A DNA stretch of 64,000 bases from Mermis nigrescens (lineage: Eukaryota > Nematoda > Enoplea > Mermithida > Mermithidae). Position 1 is the first letter of the stretch; every line of letters begins with the position of its first letter. A program made the position numbers and the translations under genes. A model generated the notes under the pieces. It made no database searches. It had not been told where the DNA came from and was given only the letters and a program-made list of their open reading frames with translations. Shown piece after piece: positions 1 to 13,400 of the stretch. The stretch lies in contig JAVLUZ010000142.1 of the NCBI GenBank assembly GCA_036768485.1, positions 10,717,456-10,781,455 of the forward strand, in the 5' to 3' direction.

Positions 1-3000
1 GGATCCTAAGTTTGTCGTCTACCTTTTTTCCAAAGTCAGGAATCCGTTGACCCCCGATTTTCGGAATTTTTCGAACAAAAACTTGCCTTTTTTGACCATT
101 TTTAGGGGCTTTTTGGCCATTTTTTACCCCAAAAATGGCAGAGGACCCCTCACCGAAAATTCCGAGCCTTCATATGTATGGTACCCCTTCAGCACCTCAC
201 CCCTCTCTATGTGCATGTGAGGATGGGGTAGTTCGAGTATCTCTAGGGGATTAATGATTATATTTTTCGACCAAAAATGACTAAAAAGGTCCTAAACATG
301 GCCTAAAAATGCGAGTTTTGCCATAAATGACGGGAAAAAATTTCAGCGTCTGAGATGTGAAAACAATCGACTTTAGGTCGAGAACCTTCTTCTCCCTGTT
401 GCGACTTTGTTCCTAACCAGACATGCTGCACGTGGGAGGTTTGAGGGCTTTGACTAGACCCCCCAGGATGGATTAATAATAAATTTTACGATAGGTTAAA
501 GAATAAAAATCGGGAATTTTGTTCAAAAGTGCTTGAAACTGACTAGAAACGGTTGAGTAGCGTAGTTGTAAAGCTATTTTAGCATTTTCAGGTCATTTTT
601 GCAAAAATTCACTATGTGACCCCATAACGGCTGACTTTACAGATCGGTGTGCATCAATGAGTTTGTATGTTCCTTCCTAGCCACTCTGATTTGCGATCAA
701 CGGATTATTTTAAACACTTCTTGAATGATTTTTTCGTTTTCGCTTTTCCTTTAATCTTTGTTTTTGCCTATTCCTAATAGGTCTTATATCTTATATTTTA
801 TATCTTTCTTCCCGGAATCAGTTCCATGCATAGGACTGAAAATGAGCATCAGCATGTTCCTTTTCTAGCAAAGCTTTTTAGAGGTTGGTTTCTTAATCCT
901 ACTGCATATTGATGTAATTCATTAATGAAAATACTTCTATATTTTGGTGACTTGTTGAGGTTGGAATATTGTATTTGCTAAATCCGCATTAATACCTTTT
1001 TTATATCTTGACTCGCGGAAAATTTTAAAAGTTAAATTTGTTCTCTGACGCATTATGATTTACTTTTGATAAGACGTAGTATTATTTTCCATCATCGTAT
1101 TCTCGCTTGTCTCATTTTTAAAGAACAGACAAATCGTAACTCAATTTCTAAAATAATTAAATATCGTCATATTTTGTGTCCGCAAAAATTCTTAATAATA
1201 GCATGTAATGCTGGTTTGTCTATTGACTTATAGGCAAGGCTTCGCGAATGGCACCTATTTTGTTAGACTCACAATTTTGAATCATCATTCCCGTTTCAGC
1301 TTATCGGTGCCTATAAGTTTCATCCGACTTAACCTTGCAATTATGCGTTTTTTTACACGTCTATCTCTGTTCGACAATAGATGTGTTTTCGCCTGTTATG
1401 ATCTACGCCAAGTATATCCTACAATTCTCTTATGTTTTCGCATCCGCCATGATATGCCTATATTTAATGGATATCGTATGACATTAAGGAATAAAGCGAT
1501 ATTTTTCAAAATTGTTTTTATGCACACTGACGATCTTATTGATTTCTGCAGTTGAAGAATCTGTTAGCCGAAGCTGGCTTATAATTCACTTGGAATTAGA
1601 ATTATTCTGATGTATATCTCGCTTCTATCATAGGTACATATCTACAAGTAGAATCTGAACATTTGATCGAAACCTAAGCTCAACAAAAAGTAATAGGCAT
1701 ACTAATAGAATGGGGGACCTACCTCTCTTGCATAAATTGTAAAGTATAGTGAGCGAGCTTCGTACCGTTGATGGTAGCCGCCAGACCCGACTTATTTTGA
1801 ATTCGTGTTTTCTGCATTTATTGCACGCATGACAATGCGGTAAACATATAATCTGACTGAGCGACCTATTTTAGATTTTTAAATATCTTTAAGCTAATTT
1901 TCGGTGTTGCGAGGTTTTTCATTCTGATATTTGGACAATTCACTTTTCTTGTGATTACGCAGAATGAAGCAGAACGTAAATATGCATATAAATCAGGCAA
2001 AAGTAAAACGAGCTACGGCCCTATTTGTTCTCTCGCTCTACTCGTAATCGTTGTAGCCATGTTTTTCTTAAATTCTGTCATGTAAGCAATGCTCTTCTAG
2101 TATTTTTTTCGGTGTAATTTCATTTTGTTTCATCGTCCGCTCACTATGGCTCCCTATTACGTGAAGAAAAGATAGGTCCTCGATTCTATAAGTATGCCAA
2201 GGTAAACGATCTTGCAGGCTGCCGCAGTATTTTATACTACGGGGTCAGCCACAAAAAATTCTGCGTTGCGACTTTATATACGCGTTTTAATTTCAATTTC
2301 TCGGGCAAAAAATTACATAGGCTTCTTGTATTCATCCAAAATTCTGAAATTTATCAGCATTGTTTTCCTGGGTGGCTTATGAAATAAAATATGCGCGTGA
2401 GCTATAAATAATTCTTCGTTTCATCTGTTATTATTGTTGGCAATCAATAGGCTCAGAAACGAAGGATGTCACGGGATGGGCCGACTTTTTTACCTGGGTC
2501 GGGGCAAGATGCATTGTACAGGTACCTATTGAAGGTAACACTTATGATCATTAATGGTGCATCCTGCTTTAGTGTTTAATAATAGGTAGGTCTATGTACG
2601 TGCCAATAAGCGATTAATTAAATGGTTCTCATCTTAGTTAAACATATCAATAAGTTATTAATTAAAAGGTTCTCATCTTTGTAAAAAATGTAAAAATGTT
2701 CAAAAGTATCAATGATGCTTCTGATTCTGAATCGACCTCTTTAAATTATTACACTTCATGCATACCTATTTCTAGCGCAAAATCTTAAATGTGCCAGATA
2801 TTTTCAGATTCTCAAAAAATTTTTTCGATTTCTTCAAATTTTCAGTTTTTTCATGATAGTGATTTTAGGGTGCAAGGAAATTTTAAAGTCCACAATAGAA
2901 TATTCAGCTACGTACTATCGTTTTTTGAACGAAATGACGGTCACTTTTCTACATAAATAGTAATTTTGTTATGCTACGGGCCGATCATTTTATAATAGAC

Positions 3001-4428
3001 ATCAACTAATCCGCAAATGCTTAATATTCGTGATTGATATCATCCAGACATACATAGCATGAGGGTTCTGGGGAAGGCGAAATTTTAAAATGCTGTTTTT
3101 AGCTCAAAAATGGTAAATGCGCTTCAAAAACATCGTTTTTCGGCGTTTCTGACGATGCTCTATCTAGAGCATTAAAACCAAAAATTTCGAAAAAAGTCAA
3201 AAAAGTCGAAAAAATTAAGAAAATATAGTCAAAACATGAGTATATGGCGCTAAGCGCCGAAAATTTGACACTGTTGAGCAAATAGATAGCTAAAAACGCA
3301 TAAAAACACATTTTCTACAAATTTTTTGGACATAAATGGAAATTTAAAAAAATTGTGCATTCTGTAGGAGGGGAACTCTTTCCAAACCCCCCAAGATCAT
3401 GTATGCTCTCATCAACTATTCTTTTTCAGTCTTTGTATTTTGCCGATTGTCATGGACTGATTGCGCTTGTATAACCTGACGCAGCGTGCCAACTATGGTA
3501 AAATAATTTGATTTTCACAATGCTTCTTTATTTTAGGTTCGATATATGTTTACTGTTAAGTGATGTTATCGGCGTCCTTTTCTATTCTACCCAGTTCTCC
3601 AATTCTATATATTCAAATTGTCGGTTGGAAATGAAAATGTTTAATGCTTCGGTTTAGCACTTTGATAACAACTTTTTCGACCATCCGTGTAGCGTCTAAA
3701 AGCTTAAATTACTCCATAAAATATTTCAAGTGTTCAGTTTCCCATTCATTTTCGATTTTCTATTAATTAACAACGATACGTGTGAAACAATTGAATTCGC
3801 TGTTCTATCCCATCTCCAGAAAACTTGAGGAGGTTTTTCCCCTGTTTTAATTTATATTTAATGCTTTTTTTAAATTATTTTTCCTTATCTTAAGATTTCA
3901 TTTAGGTAATTTAAGATTTCAAATACGATGATCCAGAAAAGATATTCTCTGCTGAAGTGAAAGCTTGGAATAATTTCTTAAATGACATTTAAGGAATCAA
4001 CATCGTCTAATAAATCATTATAATGGGCACGAGTGCGACATTCTTGAATTGATACCTATTTCTACAGCAATTGTGCGGTGGCAAATGAATATAAACGATA
4101 TGGGGTGGAGTTTTCTTTCACCCCTTGCAAACTTTCTCATCTCCGTAGAATCGTGGACTTTGAAAATTGATGTTGAGCCTTACAAAGTTTAAGTTTGACA
4201 CTTTCGAACTTTCTTCACCCCCAGTTCGGTCAAGCCAAAGCATGTCTGCATTGAAAGTTAGATATGTAAATTACATGCAAAAATATTTTCGCGTAAATAT
4301 GCAACGTTTGTTTCTCTTTAAAGCATGTCCTATTTCTATTTCTCTTTTCATTATTCTCTTGAGGAAATACGGTGATTTGTTTTTCTGGGCATTTATATGC
4401 ATGCCTGGCCTTGATTATGTTTTTTCAG
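1..4428. other. Upstream / 5' intronic sequence without recognised gene
   Basis: No open frame here looks like a known protein and no convincing exon was found. One conserved dispersed repeat lies at about 3062-3400 (listed separately). The first coding exon I can support downstream starts in phase 0 at 4429 with an alanine codon, so a short exon ending in ATG should lie somewhere upstream, but candidate ATG-GT sites are too common to choose among. Confidence 0.4.
3062..3400. repeat. Dispersed repeat family R1 (copy 1)
   Basis: This stretch shares its internal layout with about 53225-53530, 55690-55995 and 59030-59400: a run around ACATCGTTTTTCGGCGTTTC, then GACGATGCTCTATCTAGAGC, then a GGCGC...GCGCC hairpin followed by GAAAATTTGACAC, then TAGCTAAAAACGC. 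It is an interspersed element, probably a non-autonomous DNA transposon. Exact ends and TSDs could not be fixed. Confidence 0.55.
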
Positions 4429-7400
4429 GCTGCAATTTTCGGTTTTCAAATTGTTTTAACGCTGGTAGCGGCTAGTATTTTACAGAAGCTTTCACCACGT
4501 TACTCGATCGGTCGTTGGCTTCTATGCAGAAAGTACGTATGATCAGATACGCACAGACATGGAGGTGTCAAAATTATGGAAAATTAGTCAAATTCTCGGC
4601 CAATTTTTTATATTTGATGATTTGGGGGAATCTTTTGCGGGGATTGAATATATTTTCGTTCCTTCTAATCACTTAAATCGCAGTTGCTTCATAAACGACT
4701 ATGTAGGTATCATTGAATTCGAAAATCTAATAAATCGTCCCCGGTAAGGTAGTGGTTGGTACTATATCGATCCTGATTGAACCAAGCTTCATTGAGAAAT
4801 TCTTATTGACAGTTTTTCCTTCTTTTTGCTAGAGTTTCGAAAAAATTGTGAGTGCCTGAAGTAGGAAGTTCTCTGTTAGTGTATTCGGAATTTTGTTCAG
4901 GTATGATTTTTAGAATGCACGGACGGTAAAACCTAGTTAGTTTCACACACATATGGTATTGCCTCAGTCAATATAGGCTGGTTTCGGATGATTTGACTTT
5001 TATTGTAGGCTTTATCACTACTTACATCCATCCAACGAAGAACTAAAGGCCGCGCTGGCTCAGAATGTTGGACCCGTTAAGGCAACAAAGAAAAAGGCAA
5101 AACCGGATAAGTATGGCATATGTTGCTTAACTTTTGTTATTTGAATTTTTGTCACGTCTTTATCTGTGTGTATTAGGTAAGGTGAGTATCATATGGTCCC
5201 ATCGCCATTCACATTTTCATTTTTGAAGAAATAGATTTCATATGTAATTGCACTTTTAAATATTCGATGGTTGCTGTTCGACGCAAAACAGACTACGATC
5301 GCATGAGGCAGGCTTGCTTTCAAATTTCTCATAATTTAATTCTAAATTATGCGAGATAGTGAAGGAATACATTATGCAACAAGCATAGGTGCACAAGGTC
5401 AGGGTTGGCAGGGGGTGAAATCCTACAAATCAAAAAAATTTAAAGTTCTTGATTTTGTCGCTATTTTAACGGTCAAAATGGTCAAAATAGCATATAAACC
5501 GTTTTTTCGTGGTAATATCACATTTTAAAAGCATTTTTAGTACATTTTGACTGCATTATATCACTTAACAATAAAAAATGTAAAAATTTATCAATTTCGG
5601 GCCTTTTTTGAGTAAAAAGTACACTTAAAAGCTCTAATCTCGCGCGAAGCGCTGGAATAATTTTGACATTTTTACTGCTTTTGACCCCGAAAATGATGCG
5701 AAAAACGTTCCGTCAGTGCCGGACTGTACCTGTCCGACTGACCATTCAGGATGTAATACCCCCTCACCCCCCATATGTGCGTGTATGGCAATAAGTAATA
5801 CTTTTTCTATTAATTTTTTATTATACATGATAGAGATTATATGATAATTCGGAAAGTGAGAAGAGGTGGACCGATTTAATAATCAATTAAGCAGATCACA
5901 GCTTTTGACTCATTTTGCGGCTTTAAGAAACCTTAAATCTTAGTAAATCTTCAGAGAAGCAAAATTCTACGCAATCAAATCCTTAGTCCATATGTACATA
6001 AATGTACATGGTGGGCCAAAAAAGGACAATCACATTATTTCCCTTTAACTTTGCTTTCTGTTAACCAAAATAAACGCTGTTTTTTGTACATACATAACTC
6101 AGGTAATTATTCCACACTTTTATTTTTCTTATCTAGGCGTAGCCAAGAAAAACCCGAAATTTTTTCTCTGCCCAAACAAACCGATATTCAGTTGATATCC
6201 GTACCAGTGACGTCACTGGACGTGCTGCAGCTACCACATTACGTGGATTTTCGATGGCTTATCGATTTTACGTGCTATGCATCGATTGTCTACTTGATCG
6301 GTGAAATTTTTGCTTTCGTTTTCCCAACGTACTCCGCCAAGGAAATGAATTTAAGCTTAATTTGGATATTCGTATCTCTGATGCTGTCGTTGTAAGTGCA
6401 TACAATTTAACCTACGGTTTGGTAATATTTTTTAATAATAATAACGAATTTTAATAATCAGATAGTTTCTGGGTTTCTGAGGCGAAAAATTCAAAAATTT
6501 ACCAAAACGACGCGAAGCGACGAAAAATTTTACATTTTGCCTTTTTTGAATAGAATTTGCGGTCTTTTTATGTACAAATTGTCCAGAAAATTTACTTGGC
6601 TTGAAACGGCAAATAATTTAGTCATTTTTCCCTCTTGAACGTAATTTTGAAGCTTTATGAAGGCAAACGTTGTTTAATTTTGACAACACGATTTTGACAT
6701 ATTTACCTTAAGTTAAGATCAGATAAAATTAAAGCTTTTAGCTGACAAAGTGCAAATTACTAACTTGTATGAAGCATTTACATAAATTACTTGTTTACAT
6801 GTGACCGCTCGAAATTTCGGTTCAGGGGTTTCTCGGTTATTTGGGGGGGATAAATGACCTCCAATTTTTGGCCAAAAAACGCATAAAACGGCCGAAAACT
6901 TTTCCAAAAATGGGGGGGGGCAAAAATTTTTATGGCTCAGAGGGTTGGGGGAACGACCAACATTGGGTAAGGGGATCCCCCATCCCCTGTTACATGTATG
7001 ATTATTTGTCTGATGCATGCTTTTGTATCAATACTTAACGTTTATTTTGAGAAATAATATCGTAACCAGCGCAGAACGCTGGAAAATTTGGCGGTTTTGC
7101 CTTCACAAACGCAATTTTTGCCATTGTAATGACATATGGAACAGACAATTACTAATTCCGGTGCGAAGCGCCGAAAATTTTCGGAAATTTCAGATTTTTT
7201 ACAGTTTTGTCTTTCCAAAAATTGTTGTCCTTCAAATTGACTTGAATTTTAAATTAAATTGAATGGAAAACGTCTGTGTACTTTCAAATTAAGTTTGAAC
7301 TAACTTGACTTAGTTTTAATTTTAAAAATGATTTATGTGCGAGAGCTCAAAATTTATTAATAACAAAAATCTTCGGTAATAATCTATTTAATCTTATAAT

Positions 7401-10400
7401 GTGATGTTTTTGTTTGTTTTTTCGAAGAAAATCCTTGGCGATCGTAACAGCGTTGTATTTTCGCGGTTCTTCAGTCAGCGGCGAACGGTCCGTTTGTCTT
7501 TGTTTTGGAGCCGTTTGCTTCCTAATTACGATGACTTTATTTTTGGCTAGCGATAATTTATTAGACATTGGATTGCTGGAGGGTATGAAAAATAATAATT
7601 CAAAAATCAATAAAAATTGATAAAAATTGATAAATTCGTATTCATCGTCACTAAGAAAGATACACTGAAATTTGCATGCTGTCGGAAAGTACAACATTAA
7701 TCTATGCACATACATATTAGCCCAATACATATAAATAGGACAGGGGTCATGTCCAATCATTTTTAATTGGAAAGCTGAAAGTTCCATTTATTTACAACGA
7801 TTTTGATTGTAAATAATTTAGTTCTGCGGATTAAAAATTAGGCACAAAACAAATGTAGTATGTACTTAAGCTTTGTGTCATTTAAACCATTGATTTGTAT
7901 ATATGCATGTTGAGCAGTGTTTTTTTTACAAGGTCCGCTTGTACATGTACAAAAGATGGTCCCCAAAAGTCTTTGTACATTTCGTACACACAAATTTTTG
8001 GGTACTATAATATGGTACAGTAACGATTTTAGTGTGGCAAAAACAGAGTTGTTCGACCTTTGGTTACGTATTTTAGCAATTTCTAGGTTTCTGAGGGCAA
8101 AAATCAGTAATAATCGTCTCAAAACGGCGCGAAGCGCCAAAAAATTTGGCATTTTTCCTTTCAAAATGCAATTTCTGAAGTTATAAAGATATATAGAACA
8201 CACATTTGCTCATTTCGGCGCGGAGCGCCGAGAATTTTTGCGGATTTCGAACCTTTTTTGCAGTTTTTGTCTTCCGAAAAATCTTTGTACATGTACAAAG
8301 ACGGTCCCCAAAAGTCTTTGTACATCGCGGAAAATCTTTGCCGTATTTTCCGAACGCAAATTTATCGTTAATACTCACGATATTTTCGTGAAGTATACTA
8401 AGAGTGGTTTAAACGACTAACATTAGTCCAAATAAAAACATGAATATATAATTGAAAATTTCTAAAATAGTTACTTATATCGTAAGCTATGGTGTATTTG
8501 TTTGTATCCAAGTTTTTGCTATTTTTTCAGCTCATCGTAATTTCACGTTAACAACGACTGCATTGTTGCAGACTCACGATTTGCCTCTACCGTAAGCTAC
8601 ATATTTATTGACGCCGTTTTTTACCGTCCAAATATTCCATTCATATCTTTTAATTATGCTATTTCATTAATTAATTAATCAATTAATTAATTAATTATTT
8701 ATTCAAACTTAATCAATTTTTCATTCCTTCCTTTTTTCTTGAGATACTTGCTTTGTAAAATGGTACATCTGCTTTTAATTATTGAGTTTCAGCAGACGAT
8801 TAAGACTCGATTGCGTCGTTTATTGACTGTTTTAAACAAACTTTATTTAACATCGTCGTCTACTTAATTTGGGACAGATCGTAGTGTTTGACTCTGACAC
8901 ATTTCAGTAAATGACTTTCTTTTCTAAAAATCCGATAGAATTTTCTTTTGAATTTTTTAACTTTAAATATTTTCATTATATGTATAATTTTAATACTTCT
9001 TTACATATTCATAGAATTTTTTACTTCGTTTACAATATCTACAATGTCATGTATTCATGTCATTTAAATTTATGCTAAATGTTATACAAATCTTTATTTG
9101 TGTATGATTGAAAGCAATTGCATACATACGTAAATTAGATGATTCACACTCGAAATGGTATGCATTGATGCATTGACGTGCTTTGATCTGTATACATACA
9201 TGGGCGAGATTGAGGTAGCCAGAGGGGGTTGAAATCCAGGAATGGTCATGTAGTATGGGGCACACGTGAGCGCAATCTATTTGCCTCTGTGTCCAGGACA
9301 TTTCGCATTTTACACTATGCTATTTTATTTTTCTTTGATCTGTATACATACATGGGCGAGATTGAGGTAGCCAGAGGGGTTGAAATCCAGGAATGGTCAC
9401 GTAGTATGGGGCACACGTGAGCGCAATCTATTTGCCTCTGTGTCCAGGACATTTCGCATTTTACACTATGCTATTTTATTTTTCTTTGATCTGTATACAT
9501 ACATGGGCGAGATTGAGGTAGCCAGAGGGGTTGAAATCCAGGAATGGTCACGTAGTATGGGGCACACGTGAGCGCAATCTATTTGCCTCTGTGTTCAGGA
9601 CATTTCGCATTTTTCACTATGCTATTTTATTTTTCTTGCGACTTTGTTTTACCCTTGTGTTCTTTTTTCCGAATAAAGTATCAGTATTAGTATTAGTAAA
9701 TTGTGGTCATAGTTTTTTGTACAAGGTCTCTTTGTGCACGCAGAAAGACAGTTCCCAAAAGTGTAAATTTTAGGGTATCTACCCACGGTTTCTTTGTACT
9801 CGGCAAAGATTTTTCCCGATGTACAATGACTTTTCGGAACCGTCTTTGTACATGTATAAAGATTTTTGGGTAGATTTGGCGGATCCAGGATTTTCCTAAG
9901 GGGGGGGGCGGTCGGTACTCCGAAGGGGGGCGGAACCCTGACTTGGGCGAAAAAATTAGCCGTTTTAACCCGAAAATCGCTAAAAATCGCTCAAAAATCC
10001 TTAATTTTGCGCACTATTTTGGGCCAATGGGGGAGCGGCCGCCCCCTAAATCCGCCCCTGGGGAAGACAAAGATTGCAAATCCACAATTTTCGACGCTTC
10101 GCGCCGAAATGAGTAATTGTATGTTCTATATATCTTTGTATTGGCAGAAATTGCATTTCAAAAGGAAAAATGTCAAATTTTTCAGCGCTCCGCGCCGTTT
10201 TAAGACGATTCTTAGTTATTTTTGCCCTTAGAGACCCAGAAATTAGCTAAAGTACACTACTAAAAGTTGAAAAATTCTGTTTTTACCACACTAAAATCGC
10301 TGCTGTACCATATTATAGTACCCACAAATTTGTGTGTACAGAATGTACAAAGACTTTCGGGGACCATCTTTGTACATGCTCAAACGGGGCTTGTACAAAA

Positions 10401-13400
10401 AAACACTGTACCTACTAGGGATGTGCCGGTTAACCGAAACCGGAACCGGAACCGGCTGGAACCGACCATTTTTTTGGAACCGGAACCGGAACCGAGAACC
10501 GATTTTTTGATATTCTAAGAACCGGAACCGGAACCGATTTTTTGATTTTCTAAGAACCGGAACCGGAATCGATCTTTTTGGAGTCGGTTCTCGGTTTTTT
10601 TAAAATTAGAGTTAAAAATCGAACTTCATAAAATTTAGTGAAGACATGAAGCATCAATTCAATCTTTTATTACCCAAAAGTTTACAGACTAAAACTTAGT
10701 ATTGTTCTGGGTTAAGTATATTTTAAAAATAACAGTCGTACTGCTTTTTCGCCATGTAGCCTGTTTCTGAGAGGGTCGTAAATGATTCCAGCGCAACTGA
10801 ATAGCTGTTCCGATGGAACACTTGTAGCTGGCGCTGCAAGCAGGGGCGAATCTAAGGGGGCGGGGGGGCCGCCACCATTTTCCAAAATATTTGGCGAGAT
10901 AGAGAATGGATATACAATCTGCAATTATTTTTTGGCCCTCAGTGACCATAATTTCTCAAATTTTCTCGGCGCTACGCGCCGTATGATACCTATTAATGAC
11001 ATTTATTTACTTTCTTCGCTACCTGGAAGCCATTTTCTGTTCATGTAGGTTTCAAAACAATTTTAGCAGCAGAAACAGCTATTCTTGCATACTTTTCTTC
11101 TATTTTCAATTAAAAATTTCGATGTTTCGCATCAAATGATATAAATACAGTAAATCAAGCTGTAAATCATGCTTCTAGACGTCTATCCGTTTTAATCTCA
11201 CAAATTTTCCGGCGCTTCGCGCCACGGTTTTTTGCATTCGGCAAAGATTTTTCCCGATGTACAAAGACTTTTCGGGACCGTCTTTGTACATGTACGAAGA
11301 TTTTTGGAGAGACAAAAATTACAAAAAAGGTCTAAAATTCGCAGAAATTTACGGCGCTTCGCTTCGAAATGACAGATTGTGTGCTCTAAATTAGCTGAAA
11401 TACACTACCAAAAGTCGAACAACTCTGTTTATACACTACCAAAAAGTCGAACAACTCTGTTTTTACCACACTAAAATCGCTACTGTACCATATTATAGTA
11501 CCCAAAAATTTGTGTGTAAACAATGTACAAAGACTTTTGGGGATCATCTTTGTACATGTCAAACGGACCTTGTTAAAAAAAACTGCTTCGCGCCAGAACT
11601 CTGATTAAGTCAAAGAATTTTAGTGATTTTTAGCACAAAATTATCGAAAATTTTGAAATTTTAAGAAAAAATATTGCGTCAAAAGTGATTTAATGTAAAA
11701 GTATGCATTGTAAAACGCTGAAAAAAAACGCTGTTTCGCACGTTAAGGGCAAATTTTTGGACCTATTTTTGACTGTTTTTGGAAAAGTTGGGATACTGCC
11801 CCCTTAGGAAAATCCTAGATCCGCCACTGGCTGCAAGATACTTCTTAGCTATAAACGCGAGAATAGGCAAATTCTTCGACTTCTCTTTCCACCATTGCAG
11901 CAGATCTTCGTCATGAATAAAGCATTTTGATTTCGTATAAGCCTCCAATTAAGAAACACATAGATAATATTCAGTGATTTATAAGTAAATTGTGAACTAG
12001 ACGTAAAACTTATTTGAACGTGCAGTTGCCAGATTGAAACGACTTCCTGAATAATTTATCTTTCGATTACATCGTCATATGTTCGAGTGAAGTCAGGCTA
12101 TCTAGAGCGTACATACTTTAACACAGGAACCGAGAACCGGAACCGGAACCGACGGTTCTCTAGTTGAAGAACCGGAACCGGAACCGGAACCGACGGTTCC
12201 AACTTACGCAAGAACCGCAACCGGAACCGGAACCGAAATTCTTGTTTTCCAAGAACCGGAACCGGAACCGGAACCGGAACCGATTTTTTTGAAAAACCTG
12301 GAACCGGAACATCTCTAGTACCTACCTACTATAATATAATACATTAGCACGTTATTTGCAGTAAACTGGACCCTTACTAGTGTAGTTTTATCAATTTACG
12401 AGTTTTTAATGATTAAAAATACAAGAATGTATCAACCGGCGCGGAACGCCGGAAATTTTTGATATTTTTACTGTTTTCAGATGCAATTTTCGGCTTTTTT
12501 CCTGCAGCACACAAAAATTGTCTTGTAGCACCTTTCGTTTCCTCAAAATCGCCTGACAGTACCTGGTTTTTCAAAACCTCTGCTATAGCACAATCGATTC
12601 AAACTTGGTAAGAAATTTGTCTTTCACGGTTCTTCATACTTTTTTGGAAAAGTTTCGACTATTAATTTATTCTGAACCTAAATATCAATAGGTGATTATT
12701 AGAAGCTTCTGTATCGATTCCAGAAAAAGGTAGCATGTCGCATGAAAGTGCTCTTCATTCTGTTTTGTGGCTATGATTTCAAATATTTCGTTTAAAAGAT
12801 AATCAACTTTTCAGTGAATAGTCATAAATTCAGTTGCATCGATTTCGAATATTTCCAAAATTCTTTTTGAACAGGACGAATTAGACAGTGTAAATCTTGT
12901 GTGTTCGCTAAAGTAAAGCGCCTCTTTTTATAAGAATGGTTCGTTTAGTCGTCATTATTGTGACGCACTTGTCGCCTTTTGCTGTACGTTTTACTTTTTT
13001 GACTACGTTTTCATTATTGTTTTGCATTCTTCGTAATTGACGCGTATTAGCAATAAAATATTTCAGTTCTTTTCAGTTCAGCTTAATATCGTATTTTTCG
13101 CACTCATAAGGCTTTTGATACACAAATACGGCTTGGAGTGGGCTGCACAATGCAAAACAGTAAACTTTTATTCAATAAAATTTAAGAGATGCCTAATTCG
13201 CATTAAATTTACGATTGCCTATGTAAAATCAGCAGCAAATTATTAGAAGGTAGAAGGAGTGAAAAATTTGAAATGAACTGGCCCTATTCACGGTCGCACC
13301 ATAATTTTTATATGAAATTATATACTGTATATTGAACGTTTGCTGCTATGCGAATTATACATCAAATATTCATTTATTTTCGATTCGCATTTGTATGCAG

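Larger units (their letters stand above)
10416..12317. mobile_element. hAT-superfamily element with 8-bp TSD
   Basis: Termini are TAGGGATGTG (10416) and CATCTCTA (12317), flanked by perfect copies of GTACCTAC (10408-10415 and 12318-12325). Subterminal GGAACC hexamer arrays lie at both ends (10430-10600 and 12120-12310). Inside, on the - strand, are fragments of a hAT transposase C-terminal dimerisation domain. A second element (10841-11829) has inserted within that coding region. Eight-base TSDs and this terminus type are hallmarks of hAT transposons. Confidence 0.85.

Noticed and set aside
1208..1555. A 115-codon open frame near the left edge
   Set aside because: No recognisable motif, codon use looks random for AT-rich DNA and no splice or promoter context supports it.
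9229..9773. Three nearly identical small proteins in a row
   Set aside because: They arise from the 151-bp tandem repeat, which is not a multiple of three; each frame runs into the next copy out of phase.
10267..10518. Protein with an Arg-Asn / Glu-Pro repeat
   Set aside because: It is the translation of the GGAACC hexamer array at the hAT terminus.
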